This document shows positions 1-11,093 of a stretch of DNA of 64,000 bases, piece by piece; the stretch's first letter is position 1; each line of letters opens with the position of its first letter. Source of the stretch: Actinomyces ruminis (GTDB lineage Bacteria; Actinomycetota; Actinomycetes; Actinomycetales; Actinomycetaceae); NCBI RefSeq assembly GCF_002154335.2, contig NZ_MTPX02000051.1:78396-142395 (forward strand), written 5' to 3'. The notes beneath the pieces are model-generated. The model did not search any database, was not told the DNA's origin, and worked only from the letters and a program-made list of their open reading frames with translations. The position numbers and the translations under genes were made by a program.

Positions 1-872
1 TTTCACCGCCGCCGACGTCGCCGCAGTCTGCGACCGGCACACGGGCCTGGGAGCCGCCGGCCTGGTGCGGGTGGTGCACACCGCCGCCCTGCCCGGCACC
101 GAGTCCTTCCGCACCGCCGTGCCCGAGGCCGAATGGTTCTTGGACTACTACCTGGCGGACGGCACTCCGGCCGCGGGCACGGCGGCCGCCTATGGCGACG
201 CCTGCCGCCTGTTATCCGCCGTCCTGGACGCTGAGGGGCTGATGCCGCTGGCCGACGGCGATTCGGTCACTATCGGCACTCGCGGCGGCGCCCGCACCGT
301 CACCCGTCTGGACGAGCTGTGGGCGGTCGACGCAGGGCCCGCCCGCCTGGCCGCTGTGAACGAGCCGGCCGCGGACCCGGCAGATGAGGCTGGGACACCG
401 CGGTGCGCATCCCCGGACTGGCCGGGGAGTGGGCCGCCCTCAGCCTGGAGCTGTCCGGGCGGCACGCCGTCGTCGCCGTCGGGCAGGAGGCGGAACTGGA
501 CGCCGCCGAGCTTGACGACCCCGCGGCGAGTGAGACGATCGCCTACACACCCGCACCGCAGACGCCCCCGACCCTGGAACTGGTGGTGCCCCTGGGAGAG
601 CACACCGACCCGCAGACCGGTGCCACCATCGGTCGGGCCCGCGTGCGCGTGCTGGTACCGGGCGTAGGAGAGACCCGCGCCAGCGCCGAGGCTGCGGTGC
701 GGCTGCGGTTGCCCTGCACGAGTGGACCGGGGACGGTGCCCCTGCGGACTACCTGCTGACCCTGCCCGATGGCCAGGTGGGCGTGCACGTGGGCGCCGCC
801 CCACTCACGGACACCACCCCCCTGGTGCTGACCGGTCCGGTGGAGCTGATCGGGCGGATCACCTTTGCTTGA
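1..872 (+). CDS. Diaminopimelate epimerase-like protein lacking both catalytic cysteines (5' end outside window)
   Basis: The gene is partial at its 5' end and about 290 residues are visible. The visible start (CDRHTGLGAAGLVRV), then EWFLDYYLADGT, and later GVGETRAS follow the DapF fold order (CDRH.GIGADG, WFMDYRNADGS, GVGET.ACG). DapF interconverts LL- and meso-diaminopimelate with two cysteines. Here the CGNG motif is replaced by sequence reading TAAAYGDA, and the second Cys is Ser (ETRAS). Both acid/base residues therefore seem absent, and this is either an inactive paralogue or a different enzyme of the fold. The frame breaks twice, near 390 (GAGGCTGG where GAGGCCTGG restores the frame) and near 701 (CGGCTG for CGGGCTG). 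The repaired frame ends in TGA at 870-872. The family call is from motif order only. Confidence 0.62.
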
Positions 873-1065
873 GCGCGTGGAGGCCCCAACCACAGGCGCC
901 GCGACCAGCGCCCGCCCCGAAGGCGAATGGGTGCCGGTATGTCTTCGCCCAGGGATTTGGTGTCAACACACCGGTCATTTGACTGTAGCCGTTGCGGCCT
1001 GCTGCCCGTAGGCTGGGACGGTGTCCGCAGCTGGCGGGCGCACCCGAAAACGGGAGGGAATCCAG

Positions 1066-2357
1066 GTGGCACGCAGCGCTGAGAGCGTCGACCTTCTCAA
1101 GTGCTCCTTCTGCGGCAAGAGTCAGAAGCAGGTCAAGAAGCTCATCGCGGGACCCGGCGTCTACATCTGCGATGAGTGTATCGAGCTGTGCAACGAGATC
1201 ATTGATGAGGAACTGGGCGCCTCCGGCTCCGGTGTCCCGCTCGAACTGCCCAAACCGCAGGAGATCTTCGACTTCCTCAACCAGTACGTCATCGGCCAGG
1301 AGGACGCCAAGCGCGCTATGAGCGTGGCCGTGTACAACCACTATAAGCGCGTGCAGATGCGTGAGCGCGCCGTCGCCGAGGGGGACGGGCTGGAGTTGGG
1401 CAAGTCCAACATCCTGCTGCTGGGCCCCACCGGTACCGGCAAGACGCACCTGGCCCGCACCCTGGCCCGGCTGCTGGACGTGCCCTTCGCCATCGTCGAC
1501 GCCACCGCCCTGACGGAGGCCGGCTACGTGGGGGAGGACGTGGAGAACATCCTCCTCAAACTCATCCAGCTGCCGACGGCGACGTCAAGCGCGCCGAGAA
1601 GGGGATCATCTACATCGACGAGATCGACAAGATCGGCCGTAAGGCCGATAACCCGTCGATCACCCGCGACGTCTCCGGGGAGGGCGTGCAGCAGGCCCTG
1701 CTGAAGATCATCGAGGGCACCACCGCCTCCGTGCCGCCGGGGGGCGGCCGCAAGCACCCCCACCAGGAATTCCTGGAGATCGACACCACGAACATCCTGT
1801 TCATCGCCGCCGGCGCCTTCTCCGGCATCGAGGAGATCGTCCGCCAGCGCCGCCGCCGCGAGGCCGGCGCGCAGAACGTGGGCTTCGGCGCCACCCTCGC
1901 CAAGGACCAGGGCGAGGACGTGTTCGCCACTCCGGTGCGCCCGGAGGACCTGCACAAGTTCGGGCTCATCCCCGAGTTCATCGGCCGGCTGCCGGTGATC
2001 GCCACCGTGCACGACCTGGGCGTGGAGGAGTTGGTGCGGGTGCTGACCGAACCGAAGAACGCCCTGCTGACCCAGTACAAGTACCTGTTCAGCCTCGACG
2101 GTGTGGAACTGGAGCTGACCGATGAGGCCATCCGCGCCATCGCCTCCCTCGCGCTGGAGCGCAAGACCGGCGCCCGCGGGTTGACCAGCATCGTGGAGGA
2201 AGTGCTCGGGCAGGCCATGTTCGAGGTGCCCTCCATGCCGGAGGTCGGGCGCGTCGTCGTCGACGCCGACGCCGTGCGCGGTACCGGCAGCCCCCGCTAC
2301 GAGCGCGGCAGTGGCACCCTCTCGGCCACCTCCAAGGGCAGGACCCGTACCGCATGA
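1066..2357 (+). CDS. clpX: ATP-dependent Clp protease ATP-binding subunit ClpX
   Basis: ClpX is a hexameric AAA+ unfoldase that feeds tagged proteins to ClpP. The N-terminal zinc-binding domain has Cys13, Cys16, Cys35 and Cys38. Walker A is GPTGTGKT near residue 120, Walker B is IIYIDEID near 183, and the conserved [17 protein letters not shown] and [11 protein letters not shown] segments follow. Repaired length is about 430 residues, normal for the family. The GTG start at 1066 has a GGGAGGG ribosome site 8 bases upstream; an in-frame GTG at 1021 is less likely. The frame breaks near 1569, where CAGCTGCC must be CAGGCTGCC to give QAADGDV. Because the rest is perfectly conserved, I read this as sequence error, not a pseudogene. 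The stop overlaps the start of the next gene (ATGA). Confidence 0.95.
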
Positions 2358-2740
2358 GCAGTCGACTGTCGGCCGCGGGGGCGGACCTCACGGGCCTCGC
2401 CGGGACGAAGACCGAGCCGGAGTCGTCGGCGGGTGCCCCCGCCGCGGTGCCGCCGCAGTTGGCCGCCTACCGCGCCACCATCGACAACCTCGACGCCGCC
2501 CTCATCCACCTGCTGGCCGAGCGCTTCCGCTGCACCCGGCAGGTGGGCCGCCTCAAGGCGGACCTACACCTGCCGCCCTCGGACCCGGCCCGCGAGGAGC
2601 AGCAGATCGCTCGCTTGCGGGCGCTGGCGGAGGAGGCGGGCCTGGACCCGGTGTTCGCCGAGAAGTTCTTCGCCTTCATCGTGGCCGAGGTGATCCGGCA
2701 CCACGAGGCCATCCGGGACGGTAAGGAAGCGGGTGAGTGA
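2354..2740 (+). CDS. aroQ: Chorismate mutase, AroQ class
   Basis: This 128-residue protein converts chorismate to prephenate for phenylalanine/tyrosine synthesis. The AroQ helical core occupies about residues 36-120: [20 protein letters not shown], then the Arg/Lys-rich helix [24 protein letters not shown], then [16 protein letters not shown]. The first 35 residues are an Ala/Gly-rich, probably disordered extension. The start ATG overlaps the clpX stop by four bases, which points to translational coupling. The frame is intact. Confidence 0.85.
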   Translation: MSSRLSAAGADLTGLAGTKTEPESSAGAPAAVPPQLAAYRATIDNLDAALIHLLAERFRCTRQVGRLKADLHLPPSDPAREEQQIARLRALAEEAGLDPVFAEKFFAFIVAEVIRHHEAIRDGKEAGE

Positions 2741-2879
2741 GAGCCTTTGCGGCTCCCATGCGCCTTTCGTGGGGTGCAGAACCGATAGGCTGACGGCGGC
2801 ATCCGGAGTTCTTCATGCTTGAGGGTGTTGTGGGCTGTAGGTGGTGGTCATCGGGTTACACATGATGCGGATCCGGGCC

Positions 2880-3060
2880 TGCACGGTGGGTGGATCAGAC
2901 GCGACTTTCGTGCGTTCGTCTGACGGTTCGTGTGTTCTTCGCCACTTGTTGCGACGGTTCGTGGGGTAGACGCGCGAATCGTCGCTGTTCCTAGCGAATC
3001 GTTGCTGCTACCTGACGAACCTGTTGTTGTGCTTAACGAGTCGTCGACGTGTAGGCCGCC
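2880..3060. repeat. Intergenic repeat cluster with GACGGTTCGT / GCGAATCGT units
   Basis: No gene is visible between aroQ and the transposase remnant. The DNA carries imperfect units about 20-23 bases apart: GACGGTTCGT twice (about 2921-2963), then gcgaatcgtcgctgttccta, gcgaatcgttgctgctacct, a unit beginning gacgaacctg and one beginning acgagtcgtc. The second half is largely complementary in sense to the first (ACGGTTCGT versus ACGAATCGT/ACGAACC), so long imperfect hairpins are possible. A related cluster lies at 22579-22737. Function is unknown. Confidence 0.6.
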
Positions 3061-3260
3061 ATGAGCGTGGACCCGCGGGAATCGCTGTCTCACCTCAGAA
3101 GCAGGCCCGGGGCCTACAGGGGTTGGGGGCGGACGAACCAGTTGGAACACCGGGACGCGCCGGTCTGAAGCACCACGTTCGCGCCGATTACCCGTTACGT
3201 GCGGGGTGGTGGTGACGCTCACCTTGCCCCTATGTGTGTGTTGCACGACCCGGTGCCGCG

Positions 3261-3328
3261 TTCCACGACCTTGGTGCGTACTGCACGACCCCGGGGTGGT
3301 CGTGCAACGTACACCAAGGTCGTGGAAT
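3261..3328. repeat. Long imperfect palindrome (about 32-base arms)
   Basis: The left arm (ttccacgaccttggtgcg, then tactgcacgacc) is mirrored on the right by ggtcgtgca, acgtac and accaaggtcgtggaa. A further copy of tgcacgacc lies just upstream (3242) and caccaaggtcg just downstream (about 3331), so the palindrome is built from reused modules. It sits beside the 3' end of the IS256 remnant. It could be part of the IS boundary, a terminator or an independent repeat. Confidence 0.7.
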
Positions 3329-3329
3329 G

Positions 3330-4591
3330 TCACCAAGGTCGGGTCAAGTCTCTTGGTGTGGTGTAAATGTTCTGGGTGGTGATGGCGATGATGGGGTGGG
3401 TGGTTTCGGCTTGTTCGTGGAGGATCCGGGTGAGGTGGCGCAGTGAGGTTTCGGATAGGTAGCGGCGCTGGCCGTACTGCCATTGCTCGTGCTGCTCCTG
3501 CAAGACCGCACCGACCAGGCGGGTCACGCTGTCGCGGTCGGGCAAGAGTCCTGGACCACATCCGTGCGGCGCCCGGTCTCACGGTTGAGCCGCTCGATGG
3601 GGTTGCCCGTCCAGATCTTCTGCCAGTGCCCGCGGGGGAAGGCGGCGAACGCGGTCAGGTCCGGCTCGGCCTCGGCCAGCATCTGGGCTATCTCAGGGAA
3701 CGAGGAGCGCAGGGAGGCTGCGACCTGCTTATAGGTGGCGACCACAGCCTCACGGGTGGTCTGGGCGAAGACCGGTGGAGCTCAGGGCGCCCGCGGGCTT
3801 AGAGCGGGCCGGGCCGAGCTTGGAGACCGATGTTGCGGGCGAACAGGCTCCCGGCACCGCTGCCACGAGGCGCCCGGCAGGATGGCTTTTACAGCGTTCT
3901 TGATTCCCGAGTGGGCGTCGCTGGTTGCCAGCACCACCCCCTGTGGTTCCTGGTCGGTAGGGGCTTTCAGGCCGCGCTCGCGCAAGGACCGCAGGAACGG
4001 TGACCCCGAAAGTCCGTGGTCTCGCCCGTCGCCCACGCCCCGTGCCCAGGATCTGTCTCCTACCCTGGGCCGACACGCCGGTGGCTACTACTAGGGCTTG
4101 GGAGACGACCCGGTGGCCCAGCCTCACATCCACGTAGGTGGCGTCCACGAACAGGCAGTGGGGGAACCAGCTGTGATCCAACGGTCGGGACAGGAACTCG
4201 TGCACGCCCTCGTCGATGTCCTTGCACACCCGGGAGACGGTCGCCCTGTCAGATCCCCGACTCATTACCCAGCGCCTTGACCAGATCGTCGACCTTCCGG
4301 GTGGACACCCCCACGGGTCCAGGCCTGGCAGATCACTGCGCACCTGGGCCTTGCCCCACCCGTTTGCGCGGGGACAGCAGGGAGGGAAAGAACGAGCCCT
4401 GCCGCAGTTTGGGGATCGCCAGGCCCAGCCTCCCCGGCGGTGGTCGCCAGCTTCTTAGCCCTCGTGCCGTTACGGCGTGTACGCCGCTCCTGGGTGCGCT
4501 CATACCTATCGGCGCCGATCACCGCAGACGCCTCGGCATCCACCAGGTCCTGCAACCCGGCCTGAAGCAGACGACGGAACACACCCGTCAT
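3330..4591 (-). pseudogene. Degenerate IS256-family (Mutator-type) transposase
   Basis: Fragments in different frames together follow IS256 transposase order. The N-terminal part is FRRLLQAGLQDLVDAEASAV with RRNGTRAKK. The middle has SRPLDHSWFPHCLFVDATYV (first catalytic Asp), RVVSQALVVATGVS and the out-of-frame SDAHSGIKNAVKAIL with GASWQRCR. The C-terminal part has [20 protein letters not shown] then TDVVQ, and a tail with [13 protein letters not shown]. At least four frame changes are needed and the stretch between blocks is scrambled, so this is a dead element even allowing for the base-loss artefact seen elsewhere. The element directly abuts an ISAs1 remnant upstream. Terminal inverted repeats were not identified. 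Confidence 0.82.
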
Positions 4592-5300
4592 GAGCCAGTT
4601 CCGGGTCCGAATCGTCCCGGGTTTGATGGCTTTGGCGGGTCTTCGCGTCATGGCACAGTTGGCTGAGGCGATGCCGGTGGTGGTGGGCTCGCTGTAGATG
4701 GTGCGGATAAGGCTTATGGCCAGGTTACGCAGGGTGCCATCACCTGCGGGCCGGAGCCGGTGCGCAGCTGGTGGCGGTCCTCGTCATAGGTGACGTCGCG
4801 TACCCGGTAAACACGATTCTCGATCGCCCAGTGCCCGCGGGTCCAGGCGGCAACGGTCTCAGGCGGGTCCTGCTCGGGCGGTATGGAACAGACCGGGTAG
4901 ACCACCTCGGTGGTGCGCTTGGACTTCCTCTTCTGACCGGTGTGGGTGTGCGGGTGCGGCGTGCTTGGAGGACCTGGGCGGCGCCAGAAAACTCGACCCA
5001 CGCCGGAGCCTGGACGGCTTTAATGGTGCGGCGCACCCGCCGCCCATGGGAGGTGTCCACACCGGTGACGGCGGGGTCGTTGGCCCAGGGCAGGGCCTTC
5101 AACTTCACTCTGGGACTGGTTGGCTGTTCTTGACCGTCAGCACATAGTGGGCGCCCCGGTCACGCATCCATTCGGCTGTGCCGGTCTGGGTGTGCAACGC
5201 GTCGGCGGTGATTACGGCGCCGGTGAGGTCATATGGTGCCAGCAGCTGTTTCAGGGCCGGTATCTCGCTGGTCTTGTCGGCCACGCGCTGCCGAGCCCCT
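4592..5300 (-). pseudogene. 5'-truncated ISAs1-family transposase remnant
   Basis: The homologous part begins within the catalytic domain (VADKTSEIPALKQLLAPYDL, then GAVITADALHTQTGTAEWM and GAHYVLTVKNSQP). It continues through LKALPWANDP and RTIKAVQAP, then TRGHWAIENRVYRVRDVTYD and RTGSGPQVMA, and ends NLAISLIRTIYSEP. The N-terminal third is missing and several frame changes are needed. ISAs1 transposases act on their own insertion-sequence ends; this copy cannot be active. Its 3' end runs directly into the IS256 copy, a sign of nested or successive insertions. The 130 bases upstream to 5433 hold nothing recognisable. Confidence 0.78.
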
Positions 5301-5433
5301 GAGCCACAATTACCAGCATCGCCGCCATCGCCCTGATCATCCAACCTGAACAACGGCCTCCTCGGATGAGAAAGGCTTAATGATGTACACGCTTGGACAT
5401 GAGGAGCGAACGATTATGCATCGTGGACAGCTT

Positions 5434-7157
5434 TCAGTTGCTCAGAGGGGTATATGCCACAAGCTCCCATTGGCCATTGTCAGACCATGTAACAAGCAGA
5501 TCGGGTGACGCCAGATAACCGCGGGCGTCCGGTAATACTGCTTGGTTTATGAGAACTTCTGAGCCGTCGATCGGAAAGATATCGTAAATGTCGGGAGCCT
5601 TATTATTGCTTCCTGCAGAGTAATAGATGAAAAGCTCTTCGTTCGTAGACAGGGCGCCCGATTCCCCTTCTATTCCGAGAGCGCCAATATATCGGCTGCC
5701 TTCGGCTCCCGTCCAGGCGGTGGTGCCGTTGTGTAGAGTGAATGAGCCTGCCTCCCGGTGGGTCTCACCGTCGATTGTCTCAATCCAAGTGTCCGCCCAA
5801 GACGCGTTGTGATCAACTATTACTGAGCGCAGTTGGTCCCCGCTCCACTGCGATACAGGGCTGAGTGGTCGAACGGCCTGATTCGACGGGAGGTCGCCGT
5901 CAAACGTCGCGACTACTTCTCTGTCAGTGGACATGATCGTGTAGATTCCGTCTTCGTAATAGAACCAGCCATCTGCTAGCAGGCCTGAATTGCTGCCGCC
6001 AAGGTCTATGATTTCTCCGGTATCAGCATAGACGGCCTCTCGACTGTTTGTTTTCACGATTGTTCTGTTTCCCCATTCGGCAACGCTGCTGCTCGCCATT
6101 ATCGTGGCATTATCTCCAGGATATGACGACGAGGATGACCATAGTTGGGAGGTGATGTCGGATGAGGTCCAACCAATACAATGCCCCTCATCAGTGCATG
6201 TGAGAGCGATGTCTTCAACTATTCTGATCGAACTACCTAACTCTTTCCAGGGTGCGTACGTTGGTGTTCCGTCATTAGCATCCAGCAAAACGTCGCCTAC
6301 GACGACATAACCTCCCCAGTATCCTTAGGTATCGCAAAAAACGAAAGTAACAGTGCATGCGGAGGCTGATCAAGGTCGGTGTGCCACTGTTCCACTGGTG
6401 CGCCGGTAGAAATGTCGTATGCGGTTACCTGAGAGATACTATCGCTCGATGGATATGAGTATGGATCGTCGGGAACCGTGGCATGTGCAATTATCAGCTG
6501 ACTACCATCTGCACTTACCCAAAAATTGTCATATGGGTCGATGTCAATCATCCATTCCTCATGCGCACCGCTCGCCCATGCGGGTGACAACAAGGTGCTT
6601 TGAGTGTTTGCGTTTGTTCGAGAGACCGACGGCGTGTCGTCGCCGTCAGAACAGATGGTGGTGTGGATGCCGATGGCCGCGGCTGTGAGGGCGATGACGG
6701 CTATGGCCGCAGCAATGATGCGGGGCTTTCGGTTGCGGCGGGGCGGAACGGCGTTCGGCGTTGCCGCGGCAATGGTCCCACGATCTGACGCGAAGGAGGC
6801 CGATTCCTGAGCGTCGCTTGCTGGTGATGACTCGTACCGGGTTCGGTTGCCGACGAAATTAGGTAGCGCAGGCGCGGAGGGAGGGCGCTGTCCTGGTACG
6901 AGTCGCGTGGTGTTGGGGTTGGTTTGGGCGCTTCGTTGTTGTAGGGCTTGCTGTACGGCAGGGTCGGTTGAATGGCTTAGCCAGGTGAGTAGCTCTGGGT
7001 AGGTTGAGGGGTTGACTGCTAGTAGTGGGTGGAGGTCTGGCCGGTTGGCGGCGATGCGGGCGAGTTCGGCCAGTGGGGTGTTGGGACATTCCGCAGCAAC
7101 GCGGTCCTGGTCGGCAGGCGGCGGGGGAGGCGGAGGCAGCGGGGGAGGTGCTGTCAT
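5434..7157 (-). CDS. Membrane-anchored protein: cytoplasmic LRV repeat plus external beta-propeller-like domain
   Basis: After a proline-rich start (runs of PPP) the first 100 residues contain NTPLAELARIAANRPDLHPL and LAVNPSTYPELLTWL. This matches the variant leucine-rich repeat found in many Actinomyces surface and regulatory proteins. One membrane helix follows (IIAAAIAVIALTAAAIGI, about residues 150-170). The remaining roughly 400 residues are Ser/Thr/Trp/Asp-rich with recurring short beta-strand patterns (WFYYEDGIYTIMS, LLVTWSDNGQWELVAY) typical of PQQ-like propellers, probably outside the cell. The frame breaks near 6310; restoring one T gives GEVYVVVGDVLLDAND and a single protein of about 574 residues. 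GC content looks lower than in the neighbours and IS debris lies alongside, suggesting acquisition. Function unknown. Confidence 0.7.
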
Positions 7158-7244
7158 GACGTCAGGCTAGCAATGCTGTACAAAATGTGAGAGCTAACTG
7201 ATTGGTGTGAATGGCGCGATTGCGTCACAGCAGTCCTGTGATGG

Positions 7245-9191
7245 TCACACTCGCGTGTACAGCTCGTCGATCTCCTTGGCGAAGCGCTTGGTGGCCTCGG
7301 CGCGGCGCACCTTGAGCGAAGGGGTCAGCAGCCCGTTGGCTCGGTGAAGTCGCCCGGCAGCACCGTGAAGGTGCGGATGGACTCGGCCCGGGAGACCGCC
7401 TCGTTGGCGCGGGCCACGGCCCGCTCCAGCGCGGCGCGCACGCGCGGGTCACGCGCGGCGTCGATCGGGTCCATGTCCGGCAGGCCGTGGCTGGACAGCC
7501 ACAGCGGCAGCATCTCGGCATCCAGCGTGACCAGGGCGCCGATGCAGGGCCGGTTCTCCCCGACCACCAGCACCTGGCTGACCAGCGGGTGCCCGCGCAG
7601 CCGATCCTCAAGCACCGCGGGCGCAACGTTCTTGCCGCCCGCGGTGACGATCAACTCCTTCTTGCGGCCGGTGATGTGCAGGAAGCCGTCGGCGTCCAGG
7701 CTGCCGATGTCCCCGCTGCGCAGCCACCGGGTGCCGTCCGCGCCCGGGGCACCCGCGACCTCTGCGCCCGGGCCCGCGGCGGCGTCGGGCAGCGTCACGA
7801 AGGCTCGGCCGTGGCCTCGGGGTTGTTGTGGTAGCCGCGGAACACGCCGATGCCGCTAATCAGCACCTCGCCGTCGTCATCCAGGCGGACGGCGGTGCCC
7901 GGCAGGGGCAGGCCCACCGAGCCGATGCGGACGGCGCCGGGCAGGTTGACGGTGCAGGGGGCGGAGGTCTCCGTGAGCCCGTAGCCTCCAGCACCGTCAC
8001 GCCGGCGCCGCGGTAGAAGTGGCCCAGCCGTTCACCCAGGGGGCCGCCGCCGGAGATGACGTGGGTGACGTTACCGCCCAGCAGGCTGCGCAGGGTGGAG
8101 AACACCAGCCGGTCGAAGGCGGCCCGCTGGGCGCGCAGGCCGCGGCTCGGCCCCGCGGGGGTGTCCAGGGCACGCGAATAGGCGATCGCCGTCTTGGCGG
8201 CCAGGCGGAACACCTTCTGCTTGGCGCCGGTGGCCCGGGCGTCGGCGGCGTTGTAGATCTTCTCGAACACGCGCGGCACCGCGGGCACGAAGGTGGGGCG
8301 GAAGGAGGCCAGGTCGGTGACCAGGTTCTTCACGTTGGGGGCATGCCCCAGCACCCCGGCCGAGGAGCACACGACCGCCATCTCAACGAACCGGCCCAGC
8401 ACATGCGCCAGCGGGAGGAACAGCAGCGTGCGGGTCCCGGGCGCCTCCAGCACCTCCGGCACGTGGGCGCAGGCGTTGACGCACAGGTGAACCAGGTTGC
8501 CGTGGGTGAGCTCAGCCCCCTTGGGGCGGCCGGTGGTACCCGAGGTGTAGACGATGGTGGCCAGGTCGGTGCTGGTCAGGTGGGCGGCGCGGGTGTCCAG
8601 CTCGGCCGCGCGCACATTCTTGCCGGCGGCGATGAGCTCGGTAATGGCCTCACGCGCCAGGCTCAGCACCTTCAGCTCCGCCAGTGCCGGGTCCTGCGCG
8701 GCGAGCGCCGTCAGCATGGTCTCCATGGGCTGGTCCTCGACGACCACCAGCCGCACGGAGGCGTCGGTGAGGATCCAGCGGGCCTGCTCCGCGGAGGAGG
8801 TCTCGTAGATGGGTACGACGACGAGCCCGGCCTCCCAGGCGGCGAAGTCCAGCAGCGTCCACTCGTAGCAGGTATGCGCCATGATGCCGAGCGCGTCGCC
8901 CGGCTCAAGGCCTAGGGCCACGAGCCCGGAGGCCACCTCCCGCACCTGGTCGCGGAAGGCCTGCGCGGACATATCGCGCCAGCGCCCGCCCACAGAGGAC
9001 TTACGGGCGATCAGCGCCCCGGTGGGGTTGGTACGCACCCGCTCGGCCAGCGCCCACGGCGCCGTCATGGCGGCGTGCAGCGGCACCAGCAGCGGCGTCG
9101 ACCGCTCGTGCGGGGGCACGGCGGAGCCGACCGTGCTGGCTTGTGTATCGGCTTCTGTGCCGACTTCGGTGTCGGCGGTTTCCTGAGTCAC
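7245..9191 (-). CDS. Long-chain acyl-CoA synthetase (AMP-binding), paralogue 1
   Basis: The protein activates a fatty acid to acyl-AMP and then acyl-CoA. The P-loop-like motif is IVYTSGTTGRPKGAELTHG, and the A8-type hinge region is TGRKKELIVTAGGKNVAP. The repaired length is about 649 residues, matching the intact paralogue at 11259-13202. Three breaks occur near 7985-7990 (GAGGCTAC for GAGGGCTAC, restoring EGYGLTE), 7802 (GAGCCTTC for GAGGCCTTC) and 7338 (GAGCCAAC for GAGGCCAAC, restoring DFTEANGLL). After repair it ends KRFAKEIDELYTRV with a stop at 7245. Its start overlaps the stop of the upstream paralogue by four bases, so the pair is translationally coupled. Confidence 0.88.
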
Positions 9192-11093
9192 TCCTGCGGC
9201 CCCTTCTTAGTGGTGGAGTAGATCTCGGCGATGGCGTCCGCGTAGGTCTCCATCACCAGACTGCGCTTGACCTTCAGGGAGGGGGTCAGCAGCCCGTTGG
9301 CCTCGGTGAAGTCGGAGGTGAGCACCCGGTAGGTGCGGATCGACTCGGCTCGGGAGACCGCCCGGTTGGTGCGTGCCACTGCCCGGTCCAGGGCGGCCAG
9401 CACCTGCGGGTGAGCGGCGGCGGTGGTCACGTCCATCTCCGGCAGGTTGTGGTTGGCCAGCCACTGCGGCAGCATCTCCTTGTCCAGGGTGACCAGGGCG
9501 GAGATGAAGGGCTCGCCGTCGCCGATCACCAGCACCTGGCTGACCAGCGGGTGCCCGCGCAGCCGGTCCTCCAGGATGTTGGGGGAGACGTTCTTGCCGC
9601 CCGCGGTGACGATCAACTCCTTCTTGCGGCCGGTGATGCGCACCCAGCCATCGGCGTCGATGGAACCGATGTCGCCGGTGCGGAACCAGCCGTCGGCGGT
9701 GAAGGCCTCAGCGGTCGCCTCCGGGTTGTTGTGGTAGCGGGAGAACACGCCCAGGCCGGTGACCTCGAGCTCGCCGTCTTCGCCGACGCGCACCCGGTTG
9801 CCGCACACGGGCGGCCCGACGGTGCCGATCTTGTTACGGATGTCCAGGTTCACGGAGGACGGGCCAATCGTCTCGGTCAGGCCGTAGCCCTCCAGGATGA
9901 CCAGGCCGATACCCCGGTAGAAGTGCCCCAGCCGCTCGCCCAGCGGCCCGCCGCCGGAGATGGCGTAGTGGGCGTTGGGGCCCAGGAGAGAGCGGATGGT
10001 GCGGTAGACCAGCTGGTCTGCCAGGCATGTGCGGCCCGCAACTGCCGGGAGGGGCCCGCGGGGGTGTCCAGGGCCCGGGAATAGGCGATCGCCACCTTCG
10101 CCGCCCAGCGGAAGGTCCGCAGCTTGACGCCGGAGCCGGCCTTGGCGTCGGCGGCGTTGTAGATCTTCTCCATTACCCGTGGCACCGCCAGCACGTAGGA
10201 GGGGGCGAAGCCTGCAGGTCGGGCAGCAGGGTCTTGACGTCGGGGGTGTGGCCGAGTACGCCGTTGCCGGCGATGGCCAGCAACTGTAGGAAGCGCGCGT
10301 AGGCGTGCGCCAGGGGCAGGAACAGCAGCAGACGCGTGTCGGGGGAGTTGAGCAGCTCCGGGATCCAGCGCACCCCGTTCCAGCCCAGGCCGGCGGCCTG
10401 TCGGTGGGTGATCTCCACGCCCTTGGGGCGGCCGGTGGTGCCGGAGGTGTAGATGATCGAGTAGACGTCGTCGCAGGTCAGTGCGGCCGAGCGGGAAGCC
10501 AGCTCCTCCCGAGGCACCTCCCGACCGGCCTCGACGATCGTGGCGATCGCGTCGTGGTCCAGGGACAGCACCTGCACCGCCGCCCCGGGGTGGGCGGCCG
10601 TGTAGGCGGCGGCGGCCCCCCGCACAAGCTCCGCCAGGACGGCGCTTTCGGTTACCACCAGCCGGACGTCGGCGTCGGCCAGAATCCACTCCACCTGCTC
10701 GGCGGAGTCCGTCTCATAGATCGGCACCGACACCAATCCGGCGCGGGCGATCGCCATGTCCAGCAGCGTCCACTCGTATGAGGTGTGGGCCATGATACCC
10801 ACCGCGGCGCCGGGCTCTAGTCCCAGGCCGATCAGCCCGGAGGCGACCCGGGCTACATCCTCACCGAAGGCACGGGCGGTCACCTTGACCCACGCGTTGC
10901 CCAGCTGTGTCTTGCGCTCGATCAGGGTGGCGTCGGGCTTACGGGCAATGCGGTCCGCCAGCAGCCACGGGACGGTCCAATCCGATTCCGGCTCCTGGAT
11001 CAGGGGACTGACGGCGACGCCGTCGACGACGGCCGGGCTGCCCGCCTCGGAGGGGACGCCGGTGGACATGGGGGCGGAGGATTGTGGAGCCAC
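9188..11093 (-). CDS. Long-chain acyl-CoA synthetase (AMP-binding), paralogue 2
   Basis: It has the same family and layout as its two neighbours: IIYTSGTTGRPKGVEITHR for adenylate binding and TGRKKELIVTAGGKNVSP near the hinge, with the C-terminal DFTEANGLLTPSLKVKRS. Repaired length is about 635 residues. Two breaks are seen: near 10210 (AGCCTGCAG on the plus strand where AGGCCTGCAG restores LQAFAPSYVLAVP) and near 10025 (CCAGGCATG for CCAGGGCATG, restoring HALADQLVY). Substrate chain length cannot be told from sequence. It overlaps paralogue 1 by four bases. Confidence 0.88.

Noticed and set aside
1560..1580. Programmed frameshift in clpX
   Set aside because: The same one-base loss occurs in about 30 unrelated genes in the same sequence context; no slippery heptamer or pseudoknot is evident.
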